Of a stretch of DNA of 64,000 nt, positions 34,864 through 45,540 are shown in pieces. Source of the DNA: Alentia gelatinosa (taxonomy: Eukaryota; Annelida; Polychaeta; Phyllodocida; Polynoidae); the NCBI GenBank assembly GCA_950022655.1, contig OX465580.1, forward strand, positions 45,506,028-45,570,027, read 5' to 3'. The first letter of the stretch is position 1; every line of letters starts with the position of its first letter. The position numbers and the translations under genes are program-made. Under the pieces are notes generated by a model. That model was given only the letters and a program-made list of their open reading frames with translations. It made no database searches and had not been told where the DNA came from.

Positions 34864-35520
34864 TCATAGCGTAAAATCTTTGCAGTCGGATGGGTTTCCG
34901 AGCCTCAGATGTCTGACAGCGTGTTGGTTCGGCGTCATTTCGACGAGAAAAATTTTTTGACGTGGCATTTGGGTGTTGTTATCCGTATTTGCTATCCATT
35001 GTATTGAGCCCCCTTGGTGCTTGGCACCCGAGACGGTGAATCTAATGTATTCAATTTTGTCTCGTAGGCGGCTCGCGTTTTTGCTTTGTGGATGTTGATA
35101 TATGTAGTCTACTACATATATTTGTACATTCTCCACTCCTTTATGCTCATGCATGTTGAAGTGTTTTGGGACATTGCTGATCCCGCTCTTTTTCTTGATA
35201 CTTCTCAGGTGTTCAGAGAGTCTCTCTTTAAGCTTCCGCTTCGTTTGGCCCACATATTGTATGCCACAACGTTTGCATTCAATGCAATAGATGATGTTGG
35301 AACTATTGCACGAGACATTGCTTTTGCAATGGTGTTTGGTGCCTTTTGATTTCGAGTGGATGGTTTTTGATTTTCGTATCATGGGGCAGTATTTGCAGTC
35401 CTTTTTGATGCATTTGTTGTCCCATTTCTCCTTAGGATCGTTTGCCTCTCCTGGGTGGAACACTGTCCTAGCCTTTACTAGGTGGTCCCGTAGGTTTTTG
35501 GGGCGTTTGTAGCCCCTCAC
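34864..35520 (-). pseudogene. GIY-YIG endonuclease domain of Penelope-like element
   Basis: This domain is thought to nick DNA for element insertion. The frame shows cysteine motifs KDCKYCPM and CKSNVSC, then NIIYCIECKRCGIQYVGQT and LKERLSEH (about residues 75-105), the GIY-YIG core as found with its cysteine cluster in Penelope-like elements. The last 27 codons lie inside the 84-bp inverted repeat. It follows the RT frame after breaks between 35880 and 35520. Confidence 0.88.
34869..34952. repeat. 84-bp inverted repeat, 3' arm of Penelope-like element
   Basis: Reverse complement of 39262-39345 with one mismatch. It covers the stop codon and last 27 codons of the endonuclease ORF. Confidence 0.92.
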
Positions 35521-35879
35521 TAGTTTCGAATGGTAGATGTTTTTGGTGGTACTCGATTTACCTAGGATCTCCCAGTTTTTGTTTACCAGGTCCGGTAGGG
35601 TTTTGTGTCCCTGTCAGAATGTGCTGATGAGAAAAACTTTCTCGTCAGTATCCTTTTTCTTGGTACTTTTTTGCAGGGCTTTTGCTCTGTCTACTTTGTC
35701 TACCCTTTCTTTGCATTTTTTCAGCAGATGTGGCGGGTATCCTCTTTCTATGAAATCTCGCGCCTTTGTCTTTGGGTGGGCTTCATAGTCATTGTTTTTT
35801 GAGCAGATACGTTTTACTCTCAGTAATTGAGAGTATGGTATACTGTTCTTTTGTGATGCCGGATGGGCCGAATCGTACT
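35521..35879 (-). pseudogene. Linker between RT and GIY-YIG, frame-broken
   Basis: Minus-strand translation in more than one frame gives NSIPYSQLLRVKRICS and then ARDFIERGYPPHLLKKC, the conserved RT-to-endonuclease linker of Penelope-like elements. A stop and frame changes interrupt it. Confidence 0.7.
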
Positions 35880-36677
35880 TTAAGTACGTGTTTTCATCGG
35901 TGGGTTTGCAATATAGGTCAGTGTATAGACGTTTGAGTCTACTTTGACCGTCGTGTCCAGGAAATGTACCTCACTTTCAGAGGTCTCTTTCGTGAACTTT
36001 ATACTGCGGTGAGCATTATTCAGATGCTGGACCCATTTATCCAGTTCTGATTTTCCATGATTCCAGATGAAGAATATATCATCGATATATCTCCACCAGA
36101 CCTTCGGTTTCAATGGGTGACCGTCTAGGAGTTTCTCTTCTAGACTCTCCATGAATAGGTTCGCGTACGAGGGGGCTAGCCTAGTCCCCATCGCGGTCCC
36201 ACTCACTTGGATATAGTTGGTCCCATTGAACTGAATGTTGTTGTTTTCTAACACAAGTCTTAGTAGCTCTATGATACTTTCTGTGTCAGGTTTCTCTTTG
36301 GCTAGGCGTTTGGATGTGAGTTTCTTTCTGACTGTTTCTATCCCCTCGCTGTTGGGGATATTGGTGTATAGGGCACCTACGTCGAGTGTGCCTAATATAT
36401 CACCTTTCTCTACTTGACCCACCTCCTGGATTTTTTCTAGAAAATGGTTTGTGTCCTTAATGTAGGACGGGATACGTGGAACTTCCGGTTTCAGAAAAAA
36501 GTCTACAAATTTGGAGATTTTTTCTGTTGCACATCCGTTGGCCGATACTACCGGCCTGCCGGGTGGCGGTAGCTTCCCCTTGTGTATCTTCGGTAGAAAA
36601 TACACCTGAGGTGCTCTGGCTTCTTTAGTTGTTAGGGCTTCCCCCATTTTGGGGGTCAACTCTTTGTCCTCTATCAT
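35880..36677 (-). pseudogene. Penelope-like reverse transcriptase core
   Basis: RT motifs in order: YFLPKIHKGKLPPPGRPVVS (residues 26-45), LDVGALYTNIPN (98-109, first catalytic aspartate), GTAMGTRLAPSYANLFM (150-166) and WWRYIDDIFFIW (YIDD at 187-190). Catalytic residues are intact. The frame is separated from the upstream N-terminal part by a one-base loss in an A run near 36680, and from the linker by another break. Confidence 0.92.
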
Positions 36678-36682
36678 CTGGT

Positions 36683-37534
36683 TTATTTTGTGGCTATTTT
36701 ATTGTTTAGGAAGCTGGTTGGATCTTTGCCTAACTTGTGATACACGTTGGTATCATTGAGTTGACGGTGTGCTTCCTTGACATAGTCTAGGGTGTTCATG
36801 CCTACAGTGGCACCCCCTTTGTCTGCCGGTTTGATGACAATGTTTTTATCCTTAGATAAAGATTTGAGAGAGTATCGTTCTGCCTTTGTGATGTTTTGTT
36901 TCACCTTGATTTTATGGGCATTGGCATTGGTAAGGCTTATTTCATTTACTGCTATGAACCCTTCAAGATTTGAGGACCCTTGTGGGGCAGAGAAGCTAGT
37001 GGTTTCTTTAAGTTCCTTAATGAGGCTTTTGTTATCAAAAGGATATGAACTTACGGAAGCAGGTATGTCGGTCCTTATTTGTCCGTCCACGTTCTGTTGG
37101 ATGATCTCGTCTCCGGTTTGGGCGACGGGTTTCTGCACTGTCGGTGGTTTTTTCTGAAAGAATTGCTTAAGTCTAAGGTTCCTATGGAACCTATCTAAGT
37201 CCATTTTCATTTCACCTTCTTCAACATTCAGGGTTGTCGGGCAGAAGTTAAGACCTTTGTCTAGTAGAGAAAGTTCAGAATCGGTTAGTTCTTTATCTGA
37301 TAGATTTACTACAGTGCCCATTTTGCAATATTTTATGGGGGTTGACCCCTTGATTTGGTCTACGAGATGTAGGTTACTATTATCTGAGTCAGTTTTCTGT
37401 TTCGAAACTTCACATGCAAAAGAGGAACAAACAAACGAACACTGTTCAACACGTTTAATACTCACTGGTTGTACTACACATGGGGTCGTTACAGTGTTGT
37501 CTGACGTGCACTCAGCACTGTCTTCGGTGGTCAT
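36683..37534 (-). pseudogene. N-terminal part of Penelope-like main ORF
   Basis: Contains the family-typical VNLSDKELTDSELSLLDKGL and CPTT block (about residues 75-95) and later NIVIKPADKGGATVGMN, which precedes the RT core. It runs into the RT at 36677 after a frameshift. ORF1 ends 78 bp upstream. Confidence 0.85.
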
Positions 37535-37611
37535 GGATACGTTACTGTCTATAGTTTGGTAGACTGTGACGCTGCTGGCTTGTTTTGGCCTCGCTTCGCT
37601 CCACGATTCCC

Positions 37612-39222
37612 TCAGCCCCCACGGCCGCGGCCTCTGTTCTTGTTCTGCGGAGCAGGGGATTTCGGAAAATCCGGCTGTTTCTTAGCACCATCGTGGGATG
37701 TGCTAGGAGTCGCTCCTTTCGGGTCCATGATGGTCCCTGCCTTGGGAGCCCGAGTCGCTCGCTTCTGGAGTCGGTCCTCCAGAATCGTCACTTCTTTGAG
37801 GTAATCCCTCTTGGCAGTGAGTTCCGCGTGTGTCTTGACTTGAGCGAGAGTGTTGTCGACTTCAACCTCTTCCATTTTCGAGTCGAGCATGGTACTACGC
37901 ATTATCCTCATCGATTGCTCTCGGATTTGTAGCTCCACTTCCTCCCTGGCTTTCAGGGACTCTGCCACCATCTTGGTGATTCGCATGGCTGAAGCTCGGC
38001 GTTCTTCGTAGATCTTGGTACGGGTATCAGTGTCCAAGTATCCGGGCAGCGGGGCAAGCCCCACCGTCCATGGCTCTACGTGGTCTAGGCGATGTGCTTC
38101 GAAGAAGAATGCCGCCCTGGCTTCGCTTTTCATTTGTTTGCCCGCGGCGTCCCTTAGTTCTCGCCACGTGCGATGCAGAGAGCTGGGCAACATGTCGTCA
38201 ATGATCTGAAAAGATGAAGACCCTGTATTAATCGTGTGTTTATTACAAGTCTTGCGGCTCACAGAATCGTGTTTAGGTGTGTCATCATGTTCATCAGTTG
38301 CTCTTTCTTTAACTAGGTTAATGGCCTGATGATTTGTCATGTTGACATTTGGTCCTAAATCATTGACATTGTTATTAGTCCTGCCTAGTTCAGCAGGGTC
38401 TATGGAGATCTCAGAGTCACTATTGTCTACCAGAATTTGTAGTGTATTTAGATTCTCTAAGTCCTGATCAATTAGAGTGGTGTCACTCTCACTTCTCAAT
38501 GACACGGTTTTATTTGAAAAACCACACGTATTGGCTGTGTCTGTGGGTATGGAGACCGTCGAGTGTCTTCCCTGAACGGTGGCGCAACAGCTGTCTGCTC
38601 CGGCGTGTTCGGTATGTGAAGTCAGGCGAAAGCCTGCTGTCACAACATCTCCGACATAGCCGTCACTAGACGCCGCTGACACTCCGTCCGGGTTGATACT
38701 GCCGGTCGGCCGTGTACCCGAGCACACGCCAGCGGTTTTTCCGCACCGGGTCCGTGTCGGCGTGTCACCGCGAGTCTGTACGCGGTGTTTATTCGACAAG
38801 TCCGGCACCAAAAGGTTTCCCGACTTGTTGAAATAGTCTGTAATTCTACCTCTTTTGAGGTCTAACACAGGCTTGTCATTTGAATTCTTTTTCAAACGAA
38901 TAGAAGGTCTGACAGCTTTGACAGTCTTTCTGTTGGAGACAGCTACAGGTACATTGTTATGTTTACAAGTGCTGGCTTGAGAGTTTTGACAGTTTAAACT
39001 AGCTTCTGGGGAAACACACATAGTATTCCTATCAGTACAAGTATAAACATAGTCATTGCAACTTGGTGTACTCACTTCGTCTCCGGTGGATGTCTTGGGG
39101 GCTTGTTCCGGCACTTTTTCGATTTGAAAAACGGTGTAGGATTTAGCTCCCTCGACTCCGGTCGACGGGTCGTCGCCCACACGGCGACGTTTCAGTGTCG
39201 GTACACCTTGCTGCATGTTCAT
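37612..39222 (-). CDS. ORF1 protein of Penelope-like element, function unknown
   Basis: An intact 536-residue frame upstream of the RT ORF. The N-terminus has a basic cluster (KRRR, residues 11-14). At residues 125-131 it reads GRITDYF, similar to a PCNA-interacting (PIP-like) motif but lacking the leading glutamine. The middle is low-complexity and polar. From about residue 340 a more ordered part starts (IDDMLPSSLHRTWRELRDAA), followed by a long charged helix likely to form a coiled coil (about 405-490) and a basic GRGRGG tail that could bind RNA. I do not recognise a named domain. Its intact state contrasts with the broken RT ORF. Confidence 0.75.
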   Translation of the reverse strand: MNMQQGVPTLKRRRVGDDPSTGVEGAKSYTVFQIEKVPEQAPKTSTGDEVSTPSCNDYVYTCTDRNTMCVSPEASLNCQNSQASTCKHNNVPVAVSNRKTVKAVRPSIRLKKNSNDKPVLDLKRGRITDYFNKSGNLLVPDLSNKHRVQTRGDTPTRTRCGKTAGVCSGTRPTGSINPDGVSAASSDGYVGDVVTAGFRLTSHTEHAGADSCCATVQGRHSTVSIPTDTANTCGFSNKTVSLRSESDTTLIDQDLENLNTLQILVDNSDSEISIDPAELGRTNNNVNDLGPNVNMTNHQAINLVKERATDEHDDTPKHDSVSRKTCNKHTINTGSSSFQIIDDMLPSSLHRTWRELRDAAGKQMKSEARAAFFFEAHRLDHVEPWTVGLAPLPGYLDTDTRTKIYEERRASAMRITKMVAESLKAREEVELQIREQSMRIMRSTMLDSKMEEVEVDNTLAQVKTHAELTAKRDYLKEVTILEDRLQKRATRAPKAGTIMDPKGATPSTSHDGAKKQPDFPKSPAPQNKNRGRGRGG

Positions 39223-39261
39223 GGTATGAGCGGTATGCGAATTCCCGAATGAACGGAAAAC

Positions 39262-39345
39262 TTTTTCTCGTCGAAATGACGCCGAACCAACACGCTGTCA
39301 GACATCTGAGGCTCGGAAACCCATCCGACGGCAAAGATTTTACGC
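39262..39345. repeat. 84-bp inverted repeat, 5' arm of Penelope-like element
   Basis: Exact outer end of the element, inverted copy of 34869-34952. It lies just upstream of ORF1, so it may include promoter sequence. Confidence 0.92.
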
Positions 39346-39360
39346 TTGTCTTAATTATGT
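39346..39360. repeat. Right target-site duplication of the Penelope-like element
   Basis: Second copy of the 15-bp string at 34271-34285. Confidence 0.9.
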
Positions 39361-40420
39361 ATTGGATCTATGGATGTGTCTGAAAAACTCGGTATTTGCC
39401 GAGAGACTCTGTTTCTAAATAATAATAAAATTTAAAAAAAAACCTTTTGACCCAGTTTGTCAATCTGTAAATCGCTGGCGTATGAAAAAAAATATACACT
39501 TGAATTGTGTTGAAAATATGGAGTTTGATGTGTGAATAAATATATATCAGTGATCTATGGATATTAGGACGTCATCTGGAAGTACAATTTAGTTTCAAGA
39601 ACAGAACATACGTATCTAGTAAATCTTAAATACAATATTGAAATATCCATCATGTCTCATTGTCTGCCCAGCCTGTAGTGCTGCCTTGCTTCCTTTCTAC
39701 GTCATCCTCACTAGCCCTCAGAGCTTCTGTGACCTTCTCCCACCCAGAGGATGCATTGAGTTAGGCTGCACTGTTGTTGTCTTTATCCGTCACTGAAGGC
39801 GTATCATCTTCCTCCTCACTGTCCTCTGACTCGCTCCTCCTCCTCTCGGGTGTCTCCGTAAAGTTTGAGTTATCCAGCTTGGCTAAACCTTGCTGCAACC
39901 ACCTGGTCTGGCCACATGGTATGTCCAGCTCCTTGACTTCGCCTGTTGTCATAATGGCTAAGATGTCGAAGTCGGCATATTCCTCGCTGGATAATACCTC
40001 TTTTTTCAAAATTTCTTAATTAATAACATATCTGTGTTACATCATTTCTGGTTTTGTTTCGTTTGATTCAACAAAGTGGGGTTTGCCGTCAGCACAAACA
40101 TTAGTGTTGGTTTCAATCGGTTCCCATATTACAGGTGATATTTCTAGGCGAGAGATTTTGAGTAGTTGGGAGTGTTTCTACGATGGCGACCCACATCATA
40201 TCACTTTCTGATCATATCTTTTAACATTTAGTTCATTTAGTTCTTGACCTTGACATTGGAAATGGCTGCACCCCTCTTTGATATAATAAAGATATCCACC
40301 AAGCATTATCTTATTTTGTTTTGTGGAGTCTGCCTTACTGATGCAGGCAAACCATTCCATAATTGACCACAAACAAATCCAGCACTTCTTGTGTATGCCA
40401 CACAATTCGGCCTTGTAACC
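39361..40420. other. Non-coding region with one candidate exon
   Basis: AT-rich sequence, continuous with the DNA left of 34271 before the Penelope-like insertion. Apart from the frame at 39761-40009, nothing was recognised. Confidence 0.45.
39761..40009 (-). other. Candidate terminal exon with acidic tail
   Basis: A minus-strand frame of 82 codons with a protein-like first half (DFDILAIMTTGEVKELDIP) and an acidic/serine C-terminus (SESEDSEEEDD) before a stop. It is not transposon-like. A possible splice acceptor AG lies just before the frame, but the preceding pyrimidine tract is poor. Family not recognised; it could be the last exon of a host gene or a chance frame. Confidence 0.25.
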
Positions 40421-41506
40421 GTTAAAGCTTATATAAAGCAATTAAGGTGTGTTAATTAATCCTAAAAATTAAGCCCCGACCACACCGCCGACAGCAGGCA
40501 CTCATGGATCGGGGCTGACAGGTGCATATATTGGGTGAGGTGTAGGGTCCGGTCGCGACCACCAAGGAGCTGTTTCAAAAGTCGAGTGAGATCTCGCCAG
40601 CGGCACGTCACATTTTGTAAGCGAGAGGCCGGCAACAGCGAGCGGCACCTCAAATCAAAGCGGCAGCAAAACTACTACCAATATCCCATAGAGAGCGGCA
40701 CCTCCACCTCGACAGCGACGCCTCAAGTTCCATTGTTGGCCTCTCGCATTGGCGATGAATACTCTTGTTTAGCACCGTCCCGACTACTGAAACAGCTCCC
40801 TGGTCCGGCCTACACCACCTATAAAACCATTCCGAGCACTGTGTACGCTTCACTGACTCTCTGACTCTCACTGTGAACACATGTACCCGGCTGTATTTAG
40901 TAGGGTGAGATTGGGATACACAACTACACAACATGGCATATTGTTGGAGTAAGTATGATAAGCAATACCTTATAAGTTATAGATTGAGTGTGGACCATTA
41001 TACTGTATAACTCTGTGTATGTGAGCTTTTACCTGAAGTATGCCTGTCTGTGTGTCTATATGTATTGTTGCAGCTATGGCTCTGTGAGCACATGTGTGCC
41101 TGTCAGACACAATGTCAACCTGTGTGATTCTATGTGTTGATACTATGTCTGTGTGTCTGTATATATTCCCTGTGTCTGTGCATCTGTGTAAGTTTGTTCA
41201 TCACTCTGGTTATGTCTCACCACATCTCACACTAAATAAAATAGCATCACTCACAGGGAATCTTCATGTACTCTCTGGTCTCCCCTACTCTGACTTGTTA
41301 CGATCCCTGCATGCATATAAATGACCAGTAGATCCCCTCCCACCTGGTTTATATACCCCCCTGACTGGCCCTACTGCCGACCTGACTGGTCGCCAACGCT
41401 GCGGGTGCCTTCACACACAAGCCTGTGCTCTCACTATGTGATGGGCGGGTCTCTATTTTTTTATTACGATTATCATCAAGATTAATTTATGTATTTCAGC
41501 TTTAAC
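40421..41506. mobile_element. Second TTAA-flanked inverted-repeat element
   Basis: The left end GTTAAAGCTTATATAAAGCA and right end GCTTTAAC pair in inverted orientation, and TTAA lies at 40422-40425 and 41502-41505. The left subterminal part (TTAATTAATCCTAA, CCCCGACCACAC, GGGGCTGACAGGT) matches the left end of the foldback element at 21311, so they are one family. It carries a smaller nested MITE and no gene. Confidence 0.65.
40552..40808. mobile_element. Nested MITE with GGAGCTGTTTCA ends
   Basis: Left GGAGCTGTTTCAAAAGTCG (40566-40584) and right CGACTACTGAAACAGCTCC (40781-40799) are near-perfect reverse complements. The core GCTGTTTCA/CTGTTTCAGTAGT resembles the terminal repeat of the MITE at 7838. 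The interior repeats AGCGGCACCTC. Non-coding. Confidence 0.65.
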
Positions 41507-41807
41507 ACTGGTGCTGCACCGAGTCGCGTTAGTCTCGGGCTTATGTCACAGTACTTTGCCTTGGCTGCCCGTTTATAACAAGAGTTCCTTACATGGGCCT
41601 CTCTCCTGTTTTCAAGGAGAGGGGTATATATTATACCATAGATATAATCCGTACCTTGTTCTGGTGATGCTTTTGTTGTTATTCGCAGGCTTCTGTTTTA
41701 GAGCACCTGCAGTTTCCTTTTTAGATATTTGTAGGCTCCATGGTACAAAACACCCCCATAGTCCATATAGAGCAAGATAGTGGAATTATACAGCAGAAGT
41801 GATGTTT

Positions 41808-42300
41808 TTAAAAAATAAAATATTGTCGCATTTTGCTTAGTTGATGCATCCAGTGCACACATTTTCTGTGGACATCTGCTAGTTGCTTATTATACGTCAA
41901 ACCATGGTCAAGTGTGACGCTCAGGTACCTGTATGAGTTTACTCTTTTTGATATCTCACCGTTCAGAGAAATCTGCAGGTTTGGTTCTTGTTTGACCCTT
42001 TGGTCAGATCCAAAATTCATGTATTTTGTTGTGGTTAAAGTGATGGTTAGTTTATTTAATTCCCACCAAAGTGCTAGGTTATCTATTTGCGTCTGTACAG
42101 TTCTCTGAATGTCACTGGTCTTGGTACGATGGATGTATAGTATAGTATCATCTGCGTACGGTTTACAGGTTACATTTTCCAGTATGTTTATACAGTCATT
42201 CACGTATACCAAATACAGTGTAGGGCCTAAATTGGACCCTTGCGGGACACCGCAGACCACTCGATCTCTGTTCGATACGTAACCATTAGCTTTGGTAGTT
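41808..42300 (-). pseudogene. LINE D reverse transcriptase fragment
   Basis: Minus-strand frame with VCGVPQGSNLGPTLYLVYVN and then CKPYADDTILYI (YADD box) and NSYRYLSVTLDHGLTYNKQL, covering the middle of a LINE RT. Both ends are missing. Sequence differs clearly from LINEs A and C, so it is another family. A short A-rich run at 41806 may be a breakpoint. Confidence 0.85.
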
Positions 42301-43619
42301 TGAATGTGGTCTTTCTTTCAAGGCCCACCAATTTCCAAGGTAGGTCGTCCGCCACGCCATCTCCCGTCCCGCATCTCCCCGCAGCTATTAGAGACTGAAA
42401 TGCTGAAAGCTTGGACAAAAATGTTCCCCTGAGGACCTTTAGATTGTTACGGGGACTAGAATATGAGTTTATTGAACGTTTTTCTGGGTTTGACAGAGAA
42501 AACGAAAATCTTGGCGATATTTCTGGCGAAAATGAAGAGAATGGAGACGAAACAGATCTGGACGAAAAGCCACTACCTAGCATGGGCAGATGTCAAAGAT
42601 GGTGATAGCAGGGGGACGGTTCGCCCAGGTGATATAAAAACCCGAAGTATTGGACAATAACATCCTGAAACCTGGAATATTCAATGAAGTCGATTTATTG
42701 ATGACAAAAACGGCCATGATTGTTTTTCACACTGGAATTCACGGACAAGATTGTGGACTATATTAACGCATACACTGACAAGTGCAGGGCCACCTGCTAA
42801 CCCACCCCAACTCTACAAAAGGAATACTCAATTCTCACCACTTCTAGTGCCAAAACAAAACAAAATCTAGGAAAACCCAGGGAAGCAGGAGATGCTACGC
42901 TTTTGAATGTTAACATTCCTGGTGGAACTGATCAAAGAGCCTAACATCAAGGAATACTGGTGCGACATAATATAATGGCATTCAATAAACCTGCCTTCGG
43001 CTGTCGGATGGTGGGGGACCGTTTCAGGAAAACACTGTTTATCCTTCAATGACGTCTCTTCATTTAACGGTCATTTCACTGAAAAATATGTCCCCTACTT
43101 GCAGCGTCAGGACATATATGTGAGTTAAGGGTTCAGTAACTATGTTACCTAATATAACTTCCTATTGCTATTACTAGCAGCAGTTAACAAAAATTGAAAA
43201 GCCCACTTTTATTGCAAGAATTAACAAATATACACCACTCATTTATGTTTGTCAGTAACAATGGCGGATTCTATTTATATATGGAAGGAAATACCGAGTC
43301 CATGGTCTCAGACATTCGTCTCGGCAAATGCCCTGAGAGATTTAAAAACGTGTAAGAACACAAGCAAAGAACACAAATTCCACAAATGGGAAAGCTTTCT
43401 GGAAGCCTTATTGTAGGCCTATACAGAAAATAAGAACTATTTAGAACGTATGCAATACTCGCTGCCAGTGTAGGTAAGCTCTTGGAGAAGTCGTGGTCAA
43501 GTTAAAAACTCATCGTTTACCTATTAGAGAGCCTGGACTTGTCATGAGATAGATGTGGTTTAATTGTCATGCCCTGTATGTACTTTGTATACTGTCGTTT
43601 TTTCATGAGTATGTAACAT
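42301..43619. other. Region with no confirmed gene
   Basis: Two plus-strand frames, 42411-42605 (acidic) and 43261-43416 (starts MADSIYIWKEIPSPWSQT), look somewhat protein-like but match nothing I recognise. The remainder is unique-looking non-coding DNA up to the gypsy LTR. Confidence 0.4.
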
Positions 43620-44271
43620 TGTCACGTACAGTAGCTAAGGCCTAATCCTATAGACTAGCTAACCCAGTGACAAGAAAAGAGAATTCAGAATATCTTCTAT
43701 ACTAAAGGAAGAAGACAGATAACCATACACAGATATGTATCAATAACATATATTATAACAAAGTATACAGTTACATAACAATTCTCATCAACATACAAAA
43801 TCATATACACTTCTGTAGTGTACATATGATATAAGTCCTCTTGTTCAAAGCAGTACTCACAAGCTATCACTCTCAGCTATTGTTCAATGTCTCCTTGACT
43901 TGTGGATATAGATGATCCAAGTAGTTGTAGCAGTCATCAATGTCTTTTCCTCCAGTGCTGGGGAGATCATGGAGAAACCAAATCCTCAGTAAAGGCCTCT
44001 ATAGCATAGAGTCCTATGATGTTTCAAGCCTGACACTGTAGTGGTGGTAATGTTAAGCAGCCTGGAGATGTTGATGCCACGGTGTCTGGGTTCCAAGTGA
44101 GCTGTGAGTTCAAATCTGCTTCCTTATACCCTATCGGGGGGTCAGTCCAAACGAAGACAGGGGACAGTTCAAACGCTGGGGGTGGCAGTCCAAACGGTTA
44201 GGCCTTGACCACTATCTAGAGTGAGGACCTGTTAGGAAGCACCCTGTGATATTCTTAATACATACATCACA
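43620..44271 (-). repeat. 3' LTR of the gypsy element
   Basis: 652 bp. On the coding strand it begins TGTGATGTATG and ends CGTGACA. The first 137 bp on the plus strand match 63864-64000 with one difference. A TATA-like AAGGAAG/TATAAGG region lies near 44120-44130 on the coding strand. The outer flank is ...GTAACAT; the matching duplication should lie beyond the right window edge. Confidence 0.9.
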
Positions 44272-44282
44272 CCTCCCTCCTT
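44272..44282 (-). promoter_or_regulatory. Polypurine tract
   Basis: The coding strand reads AAGGAGGGAGG immediately before the 3' LTR, the expected plus-strand primer position. Confidence 0.85.
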
Positions 44283-44465
44283 AAACAAAAAAACAAAAAT
44301 TTCTTTTTTTTTCTAACATCATACATCAAGAAATATGTTATACAATATAATAAATGGCATTCTGCAACATACATTTACCTTTTGTCAAAATTAAATTTAT
44401 TACCTTTTATCATCTTTGGGTAATAATACTTGAAATCATAATATGTACATAATCAAAGGAAACAT
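44283..44465 (-). other. Gypsy 3' untranslated segment
   Basis: AT-rich sequence between the piggyBac insertion and the polypurine tract. Non-coding. Confidence 0.6.
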
Positions 44466-44469
44466 TTAA
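44466..44469. repeat. TTAA target duplication, left side of piggyBac
   Basis: TTAA pairs with the TTAA at 53869-53872; piggyBac transposases insert at and duplicate TTAA. Confidence 0.85.
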
Positions 44470-44470
44470 C

Positions 44471-45540
44471 CCATTCCCCGCAGCACGGTGTTACCCGGTT
44501 GGCCACTCGATCGCAGCGCCCCCTATCGTTATACTGTGTACTACCGCAGCAGGCTTTTACCAGATTCACCGCTCTACCGCAGGCATGTTTTGCCGCTAGG
44601 GGAGTGAGGAAGGTGGTAGTGGTAGAATTTCTCCATTTTCTCCGTAAATTGATGATTTATGAATAAAAGATGACCATTTCTATAACGGCAAGACCTGTAT
44701 CTTGGTGTGTATATGTATTTTGTCAATAAAATTAACGGTTGAATATATGTAATCTCGAACTGAAGTTGGCCTAAAATATGCGCCTATGTAAAAAATAACC
44801 GTCCATGGCGTCCGCCTATCTAAGGCCTTACACACTACGATAGCAGATTTCTTCGCATCAATATATTTAATCGTTAAAGTCGATGAAACCCACATTGATA
44901 TTCAAATATGAACCCTACCTACAGGATTCTAAAGTATTATGAAATAAAACGACTCCTAAGGTGATCTAAGCAATATCGAAAATTCAAACTTGACACAGTG
45001 CAAAGCGGTTGGCGGGGGCGGGAGTGTCAGTGTAAACATGGATGGCTAAGCAGATTCCTCTACGGAATGGACGCTGTGTAAAATCATTTCTCCTCGTCAA
45101 ATAGCGGATTAACAACAGAAATGGAACCCAGCACGTTCATTATAAGGCTTGTGCCTACAAAAGGATATAAATATTATGGCGGAAAAACCATCGAAAGTGT
45201 GGTTAATACTGTCATAACTTCGGATCTGAGGCTGGGAGTATAGGTGTCAAGTCCAGTGACAGCGACATGTCTGCTAAGCTGTCTGCTACAAGTCGATGCG
45301 ACAACCCACAGAATTGCCATTTATATCTTCCTATGGCGTCAACAGTGTAAACTGAGACCAGCATTATGTTCATCTGATCAGCAGCTATACGAAGGTGTCA
45401 GACTTGACACGGTGGAATTAACAGAACGCTTTGTAACTAATATCGGCAAAGCCTCTATAGAGTGCTGTGTAGATTATAAGGTTGAATCTATGGGAAGCCT
45501 TGTCACTGCTCGAAACGTAGGGTTGTCAAGTTAGAATACA
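44471..45540. other. Left subterminal region of piggyBac
   Basis: Contains GCAGC-rich sequence near the end (44480-44600), then AT-rich DNA with short frames in both directions (44680-44895 minus, 45244-45534 plus). Neither frame resembles a known family. Confidence 0.45.

Larger units (their letters stand above)
34286..39345 (-). mobile_element. Penelope-like retroelement (RT plus C-terminal GIY-YIG)
   Basis: A 5,060-bp element on the minus strand bounded by a perfect 15-bp target duplication. It encodes an N-terminal 536-residue ORF1, then a broken main ORF with a Penelope-type RT and a C-terminal GIY-YIG endonuclease, and a 583-bp 3' region. An 84-bp segment at the 5' end (39262-39345) recurs in inverted orientation at 34869-34952, where it forms the last codons of the endonuclease ORF and its stop. 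At least three frame breaks in the main ORF make this copy defective. Confidence 0.92.

Noticed and set aside
35086..37932. Plus-strand frames across the Penelope-like element
   Set aside because: They are antisense to RT, GIY-YIG and ORF1 coding and share no known motif.
43620..44271. Solo LTR unrelated to the gypsy coding region
   Set aside because: A polypurine tract directly adjoins it, and its sequence matches the 5' LTR next to the primer site; removing the two insertions gives a normal element length.
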